64,000 bases of DNA from Streptomyces sp. NRRL WC-3618 (GCF_001280005.1 NZ_LGDW01000016.1:37170-101169), one strand, 5' to 3'; numbered from the stretch's first letter, positions 16,091 through 25,577 are shown. A program made the numbers and translations. The notes: generated from the letters alone by a model not told the origin.

Positions 16091-17707
16091 TCACTCGCCC
16101 GGCCCTACGAACACCGTCCGGCCGCCGACCACCGTGCGCAGGCAGACGGGGAGGTCGGCGCCCGGAGTGAGATCGGGCAGCCCCGGCGTGCCGGAGCGGG
16201 GGTCGGTGGACCAGCGGGCGACCCGGTCGTCGGGCGCCTGGACCACCAGGGCGTCGGTGCGCCACAGGGCGTAGTCCGCAGGCGCGCCCGGCACCAGGAC
16301 GCCCGCGTCGTCGCGCCCGACGGCCCGCCAGCCGCCCCGGGTGTGGGCCGTGAACGCCGCGCGGACCGAGATGCGGTGCTCCGGGGTGCGGTGGAAGGCG
16401 GCTGCGCGGACCGTGCCCCAGGGGTCGAGCGGGGTGACGGGGCTGTCGGATCCCAGGGCGAGCGGGACGCCGGCCTTCAGGAGGGCGGCGAAGGGGTTCA
16501 GGGAGCGGGCCCGGTCGGCGCCCAGGCGCCCGGCGTACATGCCGTCGTCGCCGCCCCACAGGGCGTCGAAGGCGGGCTGCACGGAGGCGGTGAGGCCCAG
16601 TTCGGCGAAGGCGGCGATGGTCTCGGGGGTGAGCATCTCGGCGTGCTCGACGCGGTGCCGGGCGGCACGGACACGGGCCAGGCCGACCTTCTCGGCGGCG
16701 GCGCGCACGCCCTCGACCACGGAGGTCACGGCGGCGTCCCCGATGGCGTGGAAGCCCGCCTGGAGGCCCGCCTCGGTGCAGGCGACCACATGGGCGGCGA
16801 CGGCGGCGGCGTCCAGGTAGGCGGTGCCGCTGTGACCGGTCCGATCGCTGTACGGCTCGTGCAGGCAGGCGGTGTGCGAGCCGAGGGCACCGTCGACGAA
16901 CAGGTCGCCGGCGGCGCCGGCCGCACCCAGGGCGCGGGCCTTGTCGACGCCCTCTTCGCCCTGTTCGGCCCAGTAGCCGACCACCCGGGGGCCCGGCTCC
17001 TCGGCGGCGAGGCGGAGCAGCCCCGTGAAGTCGTCCTCCGAGGAGATCTCCGGCCCCCCGCACTCGTGGACGGAGCCGATACCGAGCGAGGCGGCGCGCG
17101 CGAGGGCGGCGCGCTGGGCCTCGGTGCGCTGCGCCGGAGTCACCGCGCCGAGGGCGGCGGCCCGGACGGCGTGGTGGGCGTCGCCGGTCAGCGGGGCGTC
17201 CGAGCGGCCGGTGTCGCCTCGTACCAGGTCGAGCAGTGCCGTCGTCACGACCGCCGAGTGGACGTCGATACGGCTGAGGTACAGCGCGCGTCCGCCGGTG
17301 GCCTCGTCCAGCTCGGCGCGGGTCGGCGGGCGCCCGCCCGGCCAGCGGGCGGCGTCCCAGCCGTGACCGAGCAGGACACGGTCGGCGGGACGGGCGGCGG
17401 CGAACGCGCGTACGCGGGTGAGGGCCGCGTCCAGGGAGGGGGCGTCGGACAGGTCGAGGCCGGTGAGCGCGAGCCCCGTGGCGGTGGTGTGCACGTGTGC
17501 GTCGGTGAACGCCGGCGTGACAAGGGCGCCGTCGAGGTCGATCACCTCGTCCGCCGCGCCCGCGACGGCGTCCGCGGCGCCCTCCGAGCCGACCCAGGCG
17601 ATATGGCCGCGCTCGACGAGCATCGCCGTCGCGAAGGGGTCGGCGGGGCTGTGGACTTCGCCGCCTCGGAGAAGGACGGTGTCGTGGGGTACCGGGCGTT
17701 CACTCAT
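16091..17707 (-). CDS. amidohydrolase family 3 protein (YtcJ-like)
   Basis: This 538-residue metal-dependent hydrolase has an N-terminal beta-sandwich, the metal motif TDAHVHTTATG, FHAIGDAAV and HRVEHAEMLTP mid-barrel, GSDSPVTPLDPW late, and a C-terminal DYALWRTD segment. This is the order of YtcJ/NfdA-type amidohydrolases, which hydrolyse N-substituted formamides or related amides. It is cytosolic and zinc- or iron-dependent by family. The ATG at 17707 is used. An Lrp regulator lies 93 bp upstream on the same strand, suggesting amino-acid-related control. Substrate unknown. Confidence 0.88.
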   Translation of the reverse strand: MSERPVPHDTVLLRGGEVHSPADPFATAMLVERGHIAWVGSEGAADAVAGAADEVIDLDGALVTPAFTDAHVHTTATGLALTGLDLSDAPSLDAALTRVRAFAAARPADRVLLGHGWDAARWPGGRPPTRAELDEATGGRALYLSRIDVHSAVVTTALLDLVRGDTGRSDAPLTGDAHHAVRAAALGAVTPAQRTEAQRAALARAASLGIGSVHECGGPEISSEDDFTGLLRLAAEEPGPRVVGYWAEQGEEGVDKARALGAAGAAGDLFVDGALGSHTACLHEPYSDRTGHSGTAYLDAAAVAAHVVACTEAGLQAGFHAIGDAAVTSVVEGVRAAAEKVGLARVRAARHRVEHAEMLTPETIAAFAELGLTASVQPAFDALWGGDDGMYAGRLGADRARSLNPFAALLKAGVPLALGSDSPVTPLDPWGTVRAAAFHRTPEHRISVRAAFTAHTRGGWRAVGRDDAGVLVPGAPADYALWRTDALVVQAPDDRVARWSTDPRSGTPGLPDLTPGADLPVCLRTVVGGRTVFVGPGE

Positions 17708-17800
17708 GGGGACAGTTTCCCGCGCGCCCGCACCTGAGCTGTACGTGGGGCGGGTCGCCGGGGCGCCCCACGCCGTCGGCCGGGCGGTTGGGCCCGCTGC

Positions 17801-18241
17801 TCAGATCTTCGGTGGTCTCGCCTCGTACGGGGTCGACAGGACCACCGTGGTGCGGGTCGAGACACCGGCGAGGGTGCGCACCCTGGCGAGCAGTTCCTCC
17901 AGCTCGTGCGGGGTTGCGACACGGACCTTGAGGATGTAGTTCTCCTCCCCCGCCACGCTGTGGCACGCCTCGAGCTCCGGGACGTCCCGGAGGCGTTCCG
18001 CGATGTCGTCCGGGGCGCTGGGGTCGAAGGGTTTCACCGAGATGAAGGCCGTCATGGGCAACCCCACGGCCTCCGGGTCGACGACCGCCGCGTAGCCGCG
18101 GATGACGCCACGCTGTTCCAGCCGGCGCACCCGCTGGTGCACTGCGGACGTGGACAGGCCCGTGGCCTTGCCCAGGTCGGTGTAACTCATCCGCCCGTCC
18201 TTGACGAGCAGCTGCACGATCTGTCGGTCCAGCTCCTCCAT
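17801..18241 (-). CDS. Lrp/AsnC-family transcriptional regulator
   Basis: This 146-residue protein has an N-terminal helix-turn-helix (LDRQIVQLLVKDGRMSYTDLGKATGLSTSAVHQRVRRLEQRG in positions about 4-47) and a C-terminal RAM domain with HSVAGEENYILKVRV. Such proteins form oligomers whose DNA binding responds to amino acids. The ATG at 18241 begins the conserved region; the longer upstream frame is not conserved. It is followed on the same strand by an amidohydrolase and faces a divergent unknown gene across 267 bp. Confidence 0.92.
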   Translation of the reverse strand: MEELDRQIVQLLVKDGRMSYTDLGKATGLSTSAVHQRVRRLEQRGVIRGYAAVVDPEAVGLPMTAFISVKPFDPSAPDDIAERLRDVPELEACHSVAGEENYILKVRVATPHELEELLARVRTLAGVSTRTTVVLSTPYEARPPKI

Positions 18242-18508
18242 GGCGGAGAACCTACAGTGCCGTTGATCTCCTCCGATACCTGAGCGGTGCAGGTCATGCC
18301 CTGTTCGTGATGTGGCCCGGATGCCCTGCGCGCCGGACGAGGGACAAAAGCATCGCCACGGGCACCTGCGGACGGCATGTGACCAACGCCACAGCTCTCG
18401 AACATGCTCCGTGATGGTCTCGTGATTACCGCCGAGACCGGGCGGGAAGTGCTTGCTGTGGCCGAGGCCGCAGTTGCCTTGTCGGCCCAGCCCGAGGGGG
18501 AGTAACCC

Positions 18509-18946
18509 ATGCAGAGTCTTAAGCGCCCTGGTCGCACCGCGCCCAAGAGGCCCCAGTTGGTCACCGAACCCGAGCCGGAGGGCGTCGAACCCGACGCGTT
18601 CGACGGCGAGGAACTCGACGACTACGACACCTTCGAGATGTTCCGGGTGATCTGCCCGGACTGCGCGCAGCCCATCGCGCTGCTCGCGGACGAGGAGATC
18701 CTGCCGGAGCACGCGCTGTGCGCGTCACCGTGGAACCCGTTCGGGCTAACGGTCTGCGCCGGTACGGGCCGCGCGGCAGCCGAGGCCCGGTCCGCCGACG
18801 AGACCGCGGAACTCCAGGAGCAGCACACCGCCCTGCTGTTGACGCTCCCTCAGGGGCTCGACTGGCGGACCCAGCCCTTCTCGCACGTCGGCGGCCCGGG
18901 CTCACGCCCGATGCGGGTCCCCGTCATGCGGCGCCACGCCGCCTGA
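18509..18946 (+). CDS. uncharacterised Streptomyces protein with a CPDC motif
   Basis: This 145-residue protein belongs to no family I recognise. It has an acidic N-terminal part, then RVICPDCAQPIALLADEE with a CxxC pair that could bind metal, further single cysteines in LCASPWNPFGLTVC, and a C-terminal segment ending in arginines. No membrane segment or signal peptide is visible. The ATG has an excellent GAGGGGGAG site upstream, and codon use is typical, so it is very likely real. The Lrp gene lies divergently upstream. Confidence 0.78.
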   Translation: MQSLKRPGRTAPKRPQLVTEPEPEGVEPDAFDGEELDDYDTFEMFRVICPDCAQPIALLADEEILPEHALCASPWNPFGLTVCAGTGRAAAEARSADETAELQEQHTALLLTLPQGLDWRTQPFSHVGGPGSRPMRVPVMRRHAA

Positions 18947-19055
18947 GCGCGTCCGCTCGCCCACTCCGACCGCCCCTCACCATGGTCCGCATGGCTGCCG
19001 TGGTGCGGGTCCGGTGCGCGCGTGTGCCGTCGCGAACGCAGAGCCGAATCCGGCA

Positions 19056-19083
19056 CGCGGTGACCTGACCGACGGTCACCGCG
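19056..19083. promoter_or_regulatory. inverted repeat before the 19094 gene
   Basis: Perfect 10-bp arms CGCGGTGACC (19056-19065) and GGTCACCGCG (19074-19083) flank an 8-base spacer. The element ends 10 bases before the next ATG. It could be the terminator of the preceding gene, an operator, or an RNA hairpin limiting translation of the gene that follows, which has no clear ribosome binding site. Confidence 0.55.
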
Positions 19084-19093
19084 TTGCCCTGGC

Positions 19094-19384
19094 ATGACGA
19101 CCCCCATGTACGCCACGCCGGGACGTCCGCGCCAGTTCTCCGACGGCGACCCGACAGAATCGGTTCCGCAGAGACCACTCAACCAGGGCCGGCCGAACCC
19201 GCCGGTGCCGCCGCCCGACCCGCCCATCTACCGTGCCCTGCTGCGCAGTTGGACCGAGCGTGGGCGCACTCTGCCGGGGCGCTACGACCCGGAGTGGGTC
19301 CGGCTCGCGGCGCCGCCGGTCGGGCTCGGGATCGTGATCGACCCGTTCAGCGCGTCTCCGGGCCCGCCAGATGACGGGCGATGA
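19094..19384 (+). CDS. small uncharacterised protein
   Basis: This 96-residue protein has a proline-rich N-terminal half (NQGRPNPPVPPPDPPIYR) and a short conserved-looking core IYRALLRSWTERGRTLPGRYDPEWVRLAA. Small proteins of this style recur in Streptomyces, but no function is known. No Shine-Dalgarno sequence precedes the ATG; a second in-frame ATG lies at 19106. Its 3' end overlaps the end of the convergent acyl-CoA dehydrogenase gene by 38 bases, which lowers confidence slightly. Confidence 0.6.
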   Translation: MTTPMYATPGRPRQFSDGDPTESVPQRPLNQGRPNPPVPPPDPPIYRALLRSWTERGRTLPGRYDPEWVRLAAPPVGLGIVIDPFSASPGPPDDGR

Positions 19385-20519
19385 CCATGCGCTGGATCTG
19401 GTTGGTGCCCTCGACGATCTGCAGGACCTTGGCCTCGCGCATATAGCGCTCGACGGGGAAGTCCGCGGTGTAGCCGTAGCCGCCGAGTACCTGTACGGCG
19501 TCCGTGGTGACCTTCATCGCCGTGTCGGTGCACAGGAGTTTGGCCATGGCGGCCTGCTTGGCGAACGGCCGGCCGGCGTCGCGCAGCCGGGCCGCCGCGA
19601 GATACAGCGCGCGGCCCGCCTCGATCTGGGTGGCCATGTCGGCGAGGAGGAAGCGCAGCCCCTGGAAGTCGGAGATCGGCCGCCCGAACTGCCGGCGCCC
19701 GGTGGCATAGGACACCGCCTCGTCAAGTGCCGCCTGGGCCAGGCCGATCGCGCAGGCCGCGATGCCGAGGCGCCCGGAGTCGAGTGCGGCCAGTGCGATC
19801 GCGAAGCCCTGCCCCTCCTCGCCGATGCGCCGATTGCCGTCCAGCCGGACCCCGTCGAAGTTGATCTGCGCGGTGGGTGAGCCCTTGAGGCCCATCTTCC
19901 GTTCCGGCGCCGCGGCCTCCAGCCCCTGCACGTCGGCGGGTGCCAGGAACGCGGTGATGCCGCGCGGGCCGTCCTCGCCGGTGCGCGCCATGACCGTGTA
20001 GAAGTCGGCGATACCGCCGTGCGTGATCCAGGCCTTGGTGCCGGTGAGCACCCAGTCGTCGCCGTCCCGGACGGCTTTGGTGCGCAGGGAGGCGGCGTCG
20101 GAGCCGGCGGCGGGTTCGGAGAGGCAGTACGCGCCGAGGAGGCCGCCGCCGAGCATCGCGGGCAGGTGTTCGGCCTGTTGTTCCTTGGTGCCGTAGTTGG
20201 CGAGGGCGTGGCAGGACAGCGTGTGCACGCTGGCGCCGAGTCCGACGGTGAGGCGGGCCGCGGCGAGCTCCTCGATGACCTGGAGATAGACCTCGTACGG
20301 CTGGTCGCCGCCGCCGTAGTCGGAGGAGTACGGCAGGCCCAGCAGCCCCGACTCCGAGAGCAGGGCGAAGACTTCGCGCGGGAAGCGTCCGGCGTCCTCC
20401 TCCTCGGCTGCCTTCGGGGCGATCTCACGCTCGGCGATGTCACGGACGAGCGAGATCAGGTCCCGGGCCTCGTCCGTGGGCAGTTGCCGGTCCACCGGCT
20501 GCGGGGCGTGTTCGGGCAT
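19347..20519 (-). CDS. acyl-CoA dehydrogenase
   Basis: This 390-residue flavoenzyme has the family signatures AYCLSEPAAGSDAASLRTKA, TGTKAWITHGG and VQVLGGYGYTADFPVERYMREAKVLQIVEGTNQIQ. The Glu of QIVEGTNQIQ is the catalytic base. It introduces a double bond between C2 and C3 of an acyl-CoA and passes electrons to ETF. Length and C-terminus fit short- or branched-chain members. The ATG at 20519 is preceded by GGAGGAG nine bases upstream. It appears monocistronic; no ETF or hydratase gene is adjacent. Confidence 0.92.
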   Translation of the reverse strand: MPEHAPQPVDRQLPTDEARDLISLVRDIAEREIAPKAAEEEDAGRFPREVFALLSESGLLGLPYSSDYGGGDQPYEVYLQVIEELAAARLTVGLGASVHTLSCHALANYGTKEQQAEHLPAMLGGGLLGAYCLSEPAAGSDAASLRTKAVRDGDDWVLTGTKAWITHGGIADFYTVMARTGEDGPRGITAFLAPADVQGLEAAAPERKMGLKGSPTAQINFDGVRLDGNRRIGEEGQGFAIALAALDSGRLGIAACAIGLAQAALDEAVSYATGRRQFGRPISDFQGLRFLLADMATQIEAGRALYLAAARLRDAGRPFAKQAAMAKLLCTDTAMKVTTDAVQVLGGYGYTADFPVERYMREAKVLQIVEGTNQIQRMVIARHLAGPETR

Positions 20520-20738
20520 GTCGACGCTCTCCTCCCTGTCGGGCGCGACGGCACACGCGCGCCTGAGTCGGGTGGCGTCCGCCGGTCTCACTGGTCACGG
20601 CCGATGCTGGCCCTTCCGGGTCACGGACGGGGCCGGTGAACGGCTGTGGAGCTGCGAGTATGCCCGATCGGCGGCATGACGTCACCGGTTAACGAGCGTT
20701 TATTCGATCACATCCCGGGGCACCGCGCTCGCCGGTGA

Positions 20739-20754
20739 ATTGGTCCGAACCATT
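20739..20754. promoter_or_regulatory. dre-like operator, upstream site (DasR)
   Basis: ATTGGTCCGAACCATT is a palindrome that keeps the outer halves of the DasR site A(C/G)TGGTCTAGACCA(G/C)T. By eye 11 of 16 positions agree. It lies about 88 bp before the chitinase start and next to a second, better site. DasR is the GntR-family repressor released by glucosamine-6-phosphate. Confidence 0.6.
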
Positions 20755-20760
20755 GACCGT

Positions 20761-20776
20761 AGTGGTCTAGTCCACT
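20761..20776. promoter_or_regulatory. dre operator of the chitinase gene (DasR)
   Basis: AGTGGTCTAGTCCACT matches the published DasR consensus at 15 of 16 positions by eye. It lies 66 bp before the chitinase start, where streptomycete chitinase promoters carry such repeats. This predicts repression by DasR and induction when chitin degradation raises glucosamine-6-phosphate. Confidence 0.85.
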
Positions 20777-20841
20777 TACTGTGCCCGCAGTTCCCGGCAC
20801 CACCTCCCCCGTGTTTCCCTCCCTTCCGAGGAGACAGCCCC

Positions 20842-22098
<1,257 letters not shown>

Positions 22099-22117
22099 GC
22101 GCATCGGCAGGGCGGTT

Positions 22118-22144
22118 GGGGCGGAGGTCATGAACCTTCGCCCC
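22118..22144. terminator. bidirectional terminator between chitinase and TetR genes
   Basis: GGGGCG-G-AGGT and ACCT-T-CGCCCC pair into an 11-bp stem, with one G-T wobble, around the loop CATGA. It sits 20 bp after the chitinase stop and just before the stop of the convergent TetR gene. Confidence 0.75.
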
Positions 22145-22151
22145 TGTGCCG

Positions 22152-22811
22152 TCAGTTGTCCCGGCGGGCCGGCTCCGGTGTCACATACGTCGGGTCGAGT
22201 TCCTCGATGGCGCGCAGGGCGCCGCCCAGCATCTTCACGAGGAGTTCGCGCATGATGTCCCGGGAGAGCTCGGGGCGGTCGATCCAGTCGAGGGTGGCGC
22301 CCTCCACGCTGCACACCCAGCCGAACAGGCCCATGCGGGCCAGCGGGGCGACATCCTCTCTGCCGTACGCGCCTTCGGCGATGGTCGCGACGATCGCCTC
22401 GCGCACCCCGTCCCGGATGGCGTGCACCTCGGCGTCGAAGCCGACGCCGCCGCTGACGATCGTGCGGTAGGCGGCCTGGTTGTGCTCGGCGAAGCGCAGG
22501 TAGCAGTCGATGGTGCGGTGCACACGGTCCACGGGGGCGTGGTCGAGACCACTGGACGCGAAGGTGACCAGGTCGGCGACCGAGTCCTCGACGATGGCGA
22601 GGTAGTAGCCGCGCTTCGACTGGAAGTAGTAGTAGATCAGCCCCTTGGCGACCTGCGCCTGACGTGCGATGTCGTCCATCGACAGTGCGTCGTACGACCT
22701 GTCGGCGAACAACTTCCGTCCGATGGCGATGAGTTCGGCGCGACGCGCTACGGAGCGGTCGGTGCCGCGCACTCTCGGACGTTCGGCGGCAGGCTGTTGA
22801 CTACTGTTCAA
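22152..22811 (-). CDS. TetR-family transcriptional regulator
   Basis: The protein has a TetR helix-turn-helix (SMDDIARQAQVAKGLIYYYFQSKRGYYLAIV) and a C-terminal ligand domain with EHNQAAYRTIVSGGVGFD. The frame stays open to a GTG at 22925, but the part before NSSQQPAAERPRVRG is unlike known members. I prefer the TTG at 22811, giving 219 residues, the usual length; AGGG lies seven bases ahead. The start is uncertain. Upstream on the same strand is a 47-residue membrane protein whose stop is about 120 bases away. Target genes unknown. Confidence 0.85.
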   Translation of the reverse strand: MNSSQQPAAERPRVRGTDRSVARRAELIAIGRKLFADRSYDALSMDDIARQAQVAKGLIYYYFQSKRGYYLAIVEDSVADLVTFASSGLDHAPVDRVHRTIDCYLRFAEHNQAAYRTIVSGGVGFDAEVHAIRDGVREAIVATIAEGAYGREDVAPLARMGLFGWVCSVEGATLDWIDRPELSRDIMRELLVKMLGGALRAIEELDPTYVTPEPARRDN

Positions 22812-22929
22812 TTCGGGGCCCTGGTCTCCAACTGCGGGCGGGACGTCCGAAGTATGGCAGACCGGAGCCACCTGGACGTTCGACTCTGATCGACGGGCCG
22901 TCGCCCGGTTCGCTGCCGATCCCACCGGC

Positions 22930-23073
22930 TCAGATCAGGCCCAGCTGGACGACGAACATGGCGACCACAACCACGAACGTCCAGCCCATGACGTGCTCGA
23001 AGATCTTCGGGCCGTCCTCCTGGGGACCGCCTGTGCGGGTGCGGGCGGGGGCTGCGGCAGTGCTCGCGGTCAT
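22930..23073 (-). CDS. SCO1431-family small membrane protein
   Basis: This 47-residue frame has a hydrophilic N-terminal half rich in Ala, Thr and Arg with GPQEDGPKIFEHV, and one C-terminal membrane helix (MGWTFVVVVAMFVVQLGLI). This matches my recollection of the SCO1431 family of tiny Streptomyces membrane proteins, of unknown function. The ATG is preceded by a weak GAGATG. It lies between the TetR gene and the C39 peptidase on the same strand, after the terminator of the latter, so it probably has its own promoter and may be cotranscribed with the TetR gene. Confidence 0.75.
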   Translation of the reverse strand: MTASTAAAPARTRTGGPQEDGPKIFEHVMGWTFVVVVAMFVVQLGLI

Positions 23074-23199
23074 GGCATCTCACTGAGGTCGGTGTGCGAT
23101 GGACTCCCCCCACCGTTGTGTCCACCTTGCCATTCATCGGGGCTTTCGTGCCGGAGACGTTGGTCACATCCCCCTGAACCACATCCCCCGGAACGCGGA

Positions 23200-23223
23200 C
23201 GGCCCCCGGTCTCCCGGGGGCCG
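23200..23223 (-). terminator. terminator of the C39-like peptidase gene
   Basis: CGGCCCCCGG and CCGGGGGCCG form a perfect 10-bp stem with a four-base loop, 26 bases past the stop of the minus-strand peptidase gene. Confidence 0.8.
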
Positions 23224-23249
23224 CTCGCACATCACGCGTCCTCTTCGGC

Positions 23250-24614
23250 TCAGCGCACGCCCACGGCCGCGAGGGCCGCGCACTGGGCGGCGGTCGGCCG
23301 CGCCGGGAAGTACAGATAGCAGACGCCGCCGGTGCCGGACACGACCTTGCCGGTGGCGTTGTACCGCTTGGTCCGCAGCCAGATGTTCTCGAACTCGCGC
23401 CGCGCGTAGACCCGTCGCACGGCCGCGTCGGTCGCCGAGAACGGGTCGTTGGCGATCACGTCGCCGTCAGCGGTGAAGCCGATCACGGTCATCAGATGGC
23501 CGGGGGTGCCGTAACCGGCACCTGTCAGTTCGGTCTTGAGGAACGACTGGGACGTTATGGCCGGGATGCCGGCCGCGATCAGCGTCTCCAGGTCGGTGAG
23601 CGAGCCGAGTCGGGTGACCACGCCCTGGAGATCCTTGTAGGTCGCCGCGTAGGCCGCGTTGAAGGGCCAGTTGCCGCAGCCGGCGTACTGGAAGTCGTAG
23701 GTGTGGCGGGCCGCGTGGCAGACCTGCGGATCGGCGAAGGCCGGGTCGACCCAGGCCAGTTGCTCCGCCGTGGGCTTCCGCCCCCAGTACTCGATGATCA
23801 TCTGCGAGGAGGTGGGGCTGCACCAGGCCTCGCCGCCGTTGTCGTACTCGGGGTACTGGCCGATGTGGATCTCCTGCGAGTACCGCGGGACGGCCAGTTC
23901 CCCGGCCGCGCCGGGCGCCGAGGCGGGGACGGTGAAGCGGTCCGGGACGTCGGAGCCCATCGCACCGAGCCGCCAGACCTTGGGGGTGGCCTTGGTGCCG
24001 GGCTTGCGGTAGAGGGTCAGCCGCAGCCGGTACGAGACCAGGCGCAGGCCCGTGGCCGGGTCGTCGATGGCGAAGGTGTCGGTCCAGACCGTGCTCTTGT
24101 GGTCGGTCTGGTCGTCGACGGAGGTCCGCTTGATGTCCTGGTCGCCGGAGGCCCAGCGGCCCATCACGTACCAGGGGGCGGCGGTGCCGTCGGAGTACGT
24201 GCCGGTCAGCTCGACCTGGAGCCAGGTCCCGGCCGGGGTGCGCGCGTTCCAGGAGGCGATGACCTCGGTGGAGGGCACCGTGAGCGGATGCGTGGGGGAA
24301 GTCCAGGTCGCGTACTCCCAGGCCGCCGTCGTTCCGGTGTGCGGATCGGTGTAGTCGACCGTGCCGGCCGGAGCGCCGATCTCCAGGCCGGGCCGCGCGC
24401 CGGCGACGGCCCGGGCGCCCTTGGCCGTGCCGGCGCACCAGTCCGCGTACGAGAACCACGCGCGGTTGTCGACCGGGCGGGCCGGGTCGGCGGCGACCTT
24501 GCGGCCGGTCGGCACCGGGGTGTCTGCCGTGGCCGGGCCGGCGCTGCCCGCGACGGCGGCGGCGACCGCCGCGGCGAGGACGGTTCTGCGGGACGGTTGC
24601 TCGACTCTGTTCAT
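23250..24614 (-). CDS. exported C39-family peptidase-like protein
   Basis: This 454-residue protein begins with a twin-arginine type signal (RR at 9-10 in PSRRTVL, then a hydrophobic stretch, likely cut after PATA at 30). A beta-rich N-terminal region (about 50-225) is followed by a papain-like C39 domain: Cys265 in GEAWCSPTSSQMII, His373 in GTPGHLMTVIGF and Asn389-Asp390 in VIANDP. C39 peptidases process leader peptides; exported stand-alone members are uncharacterised. The ATG at 24614 is used. A dre-like palindrome lies 115 bp upstream, hinting at coregulation with the nearby chitinase. Confidence 0.88.
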   Translation of the reverse strand: MNRVEQPSRRTVLAAAVAAAVAGSAGPATADTPVPTGRKVAADPARPVDNRAWFSYADWCAGTAKGARAVAGARPGLEIGAPAGTVDYTDPHTGTTAAWEYATWTSPTHPLTVPSTEVIASWNARTPAGTWLQVELTGTYSDGTAAPWYVMGRWASGDQDIKRTSVDDQTDHKSTVWTDTFAIDDPATGLRLVSYRLRLTLYRKPGTKATPKVWRLGAMGSDVPDRFTVPASAPGAAGELAVPRYSQEIHIGQYPEYDNGGEAWCSPTSSQMIIEYWGRKPTAEQLAWVDPAFADPQVCHAARHTYDFQYAGCGNWPFNAAYAATYKDLQGVVTRLGSLTDLETLIAAGIPAITSQSFLKTELTGAGYGTPGHLMTVIGFTADGDVIANDPFSATDAAVRRVYARREFENIWLRTKRYNATGKVVSGTGGVCYLYFPARPTAAQCAALAAVGVR

Positions 24615-24728
24615 GTGCGGATGACCCCCGGTCTCCTGGGTGAGTGGGACGGTGCACGGATGCTCGCCAACTATGGCCGCCGGTGACCGGCCCATGCCAG
24701 CAATTCGGGCCGCGCCGCGCCCAGGAAT

Positions 24729-24744
24729 ATTGGTCTCAACCATT
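24729..24744. promoter_or_regulatory. dre-like palindrome before the C39 peptidase gene
   Basis: ATTGGTCTCAACCATT differs at only two central positions from the site at 20739-20754 upstream of the chitinase, and agrees with the DasR consensus at about 12 of 16 positions. It lies between the divergent peptidase and kinase genes. Confidence 0.55.
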
Positions 24745-24790
24745 GGCGTGACCTGGTGTCCGGGCGACAGCGGCACGCGTCAGCGGTCCC

Positions 24791-24796
24791 TAGAAT
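24791..24796 (+). promoter_or_regulatory. possible -10 element of the kinase gene
   Basis: TAGAAT is a good streptomycete -10 hexamer. No matching -35 is seen at the right spacing. Transcription from here would begin near 24803, only about 15-30 bases before any possible start of the kinase. Confidence 0.4.
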
Positions 24797-24829
24797 GACC
24801 TTCGGCAATATGTCCGAATTCCATCGCCT

Positions 24830-25462
24830 CTGGGAACCGTCATCCACGAGCTCGCACGCACCCTGCGCCGGCTGCCGCCGTCCTGCGGCCCGGTCCGTCT
24901 GATCGCCGTCGACGGACACGCGGGGTCCGGGAAGACCACGTTCGCCGGGCGGCTGGCCGCCGCTCTCGACGGGGCACCCGTACTGCACCTCGACGACATC
25001 GCCAGCCACGACGAACTGTTCGCGTGGACGCGACGCCTGGTCGGCCAGGTGCTCGAGCCGCTGCGGCAGGGCGAGAACGCCTCCTACGCCCCCTACGACT
25101 GGACCTCCCGGCACTTCGGAGCGCCCCGGACGCTGCCGACCGCCCCCGTGGTGCTCGTGGAGGGAGTCGGGGCCGGGCGACGGGCGATACGGCCGTACCT
25201 GGCGCGACTGTTGTGGATGGAGCTGACCGACGAGGAGGCCTGGGCGCGGGGCCGGTCGCGGGACGGGACGGAACAGAGCGAGTTCTGGGCCGGGTGGGTC
25301 CGCGCGGAACGGCGGCACTTCGCCGCGGACCCCTCGCGTCCGTTCGCCGACCTGCTGGTACGGCAGTGCGGCACGGGGTACGAGGTGCTGCCCGGGCCTG
25401 CCGGGACGGTTGGATCAGACCAGAATCTCACTCACGGTGACGGGCCATCCGCTGTGTGCTGA
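24830..25462 (+). CDS. uridine kinase-like P-loop ATPase (start codon unresolved)
   Basis: The protein has a Walker A motif in AVDGHAGSGKTTFAGRL, LHLDDIASHDELFAW, YAPYDWTSRHFG and VVLVEGVGAGRR, as in uridine kinase/phosphoribulokinase-type P-loop kinases (about 210 residues). The frame is closed by a TAG at 24791, and no ATG, GTG or TTG occurs in frame before the P-loop. The first GTG (25049) would delete the ATP site. I place the start at CTG 24830; ATT 24818 is the alternative, and a sequencing frameshift after ATG 24810 is also possible. Substrate not established. Confidence 0.75.
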   Translation: MGTVIHELARTLRRLPPSCGPVRLIAVDGHAGSGKTTFAGRLAAALDGAPVLHLDDIASHDELFAWTRRLVGQVLEPLRQGENASYAPYDWTSRHFGAPRTLPTAPVVLVEGVGAGRRAIRPYLARLLWMELTDEEAWARGRSRDGTEQSEFWAGWVRAERRHFAADPSRPFADLLVRQCGTGYEVLPGPAGTVGSDQNLTHGDGPSAVC

Positions 25463-25511
25463 ACTTGTGAAGAACCTCGTCACAGAACTTGCCCGAGTCC
25501 TTCAACTCGGC

Positions 25512-25541
25512 TTGACCATCGAGCCGTACAGGACTTACGTT
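25512..25541 (+). promoter_or_regulatory. probable housekeeping promoter
   Basis: TTGACC (25512-25517) and TACGTT (25536-25541) are 18 bases apart, a reasonable HrdB-type promoter. Transcription would start near 25548, about 30 bases before a perfect hairpin and 344 bases before the AAA+ gene. Confidence 0.5.
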
Positions 25542-25577
25542 CTCAATGCGCGGCCGTTCGAAGCCGCCCCGCAGTCG

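Larger units (their letters stand above)
20520..20841. other. intergenic region carrying the chitinase promoter
   Basis: This 322-bp divergent region lies between the acyl-CoA dehydrogenase and chitinase genes. It contains the two DasR-like sites listed separately and a relatively AT-rich stretch at 20690-20780. No additional gene is visible. Confidence 0.6.

Noticed and set aside
15636..16274. Open frame of 212 codons on the plus strand across the ppm1-amidohydrolase gap
   Set aside because: Third-position GC is too low for a real gene here, the frame runs antisense into the amidohydrolase gene, and no family is recognisable.
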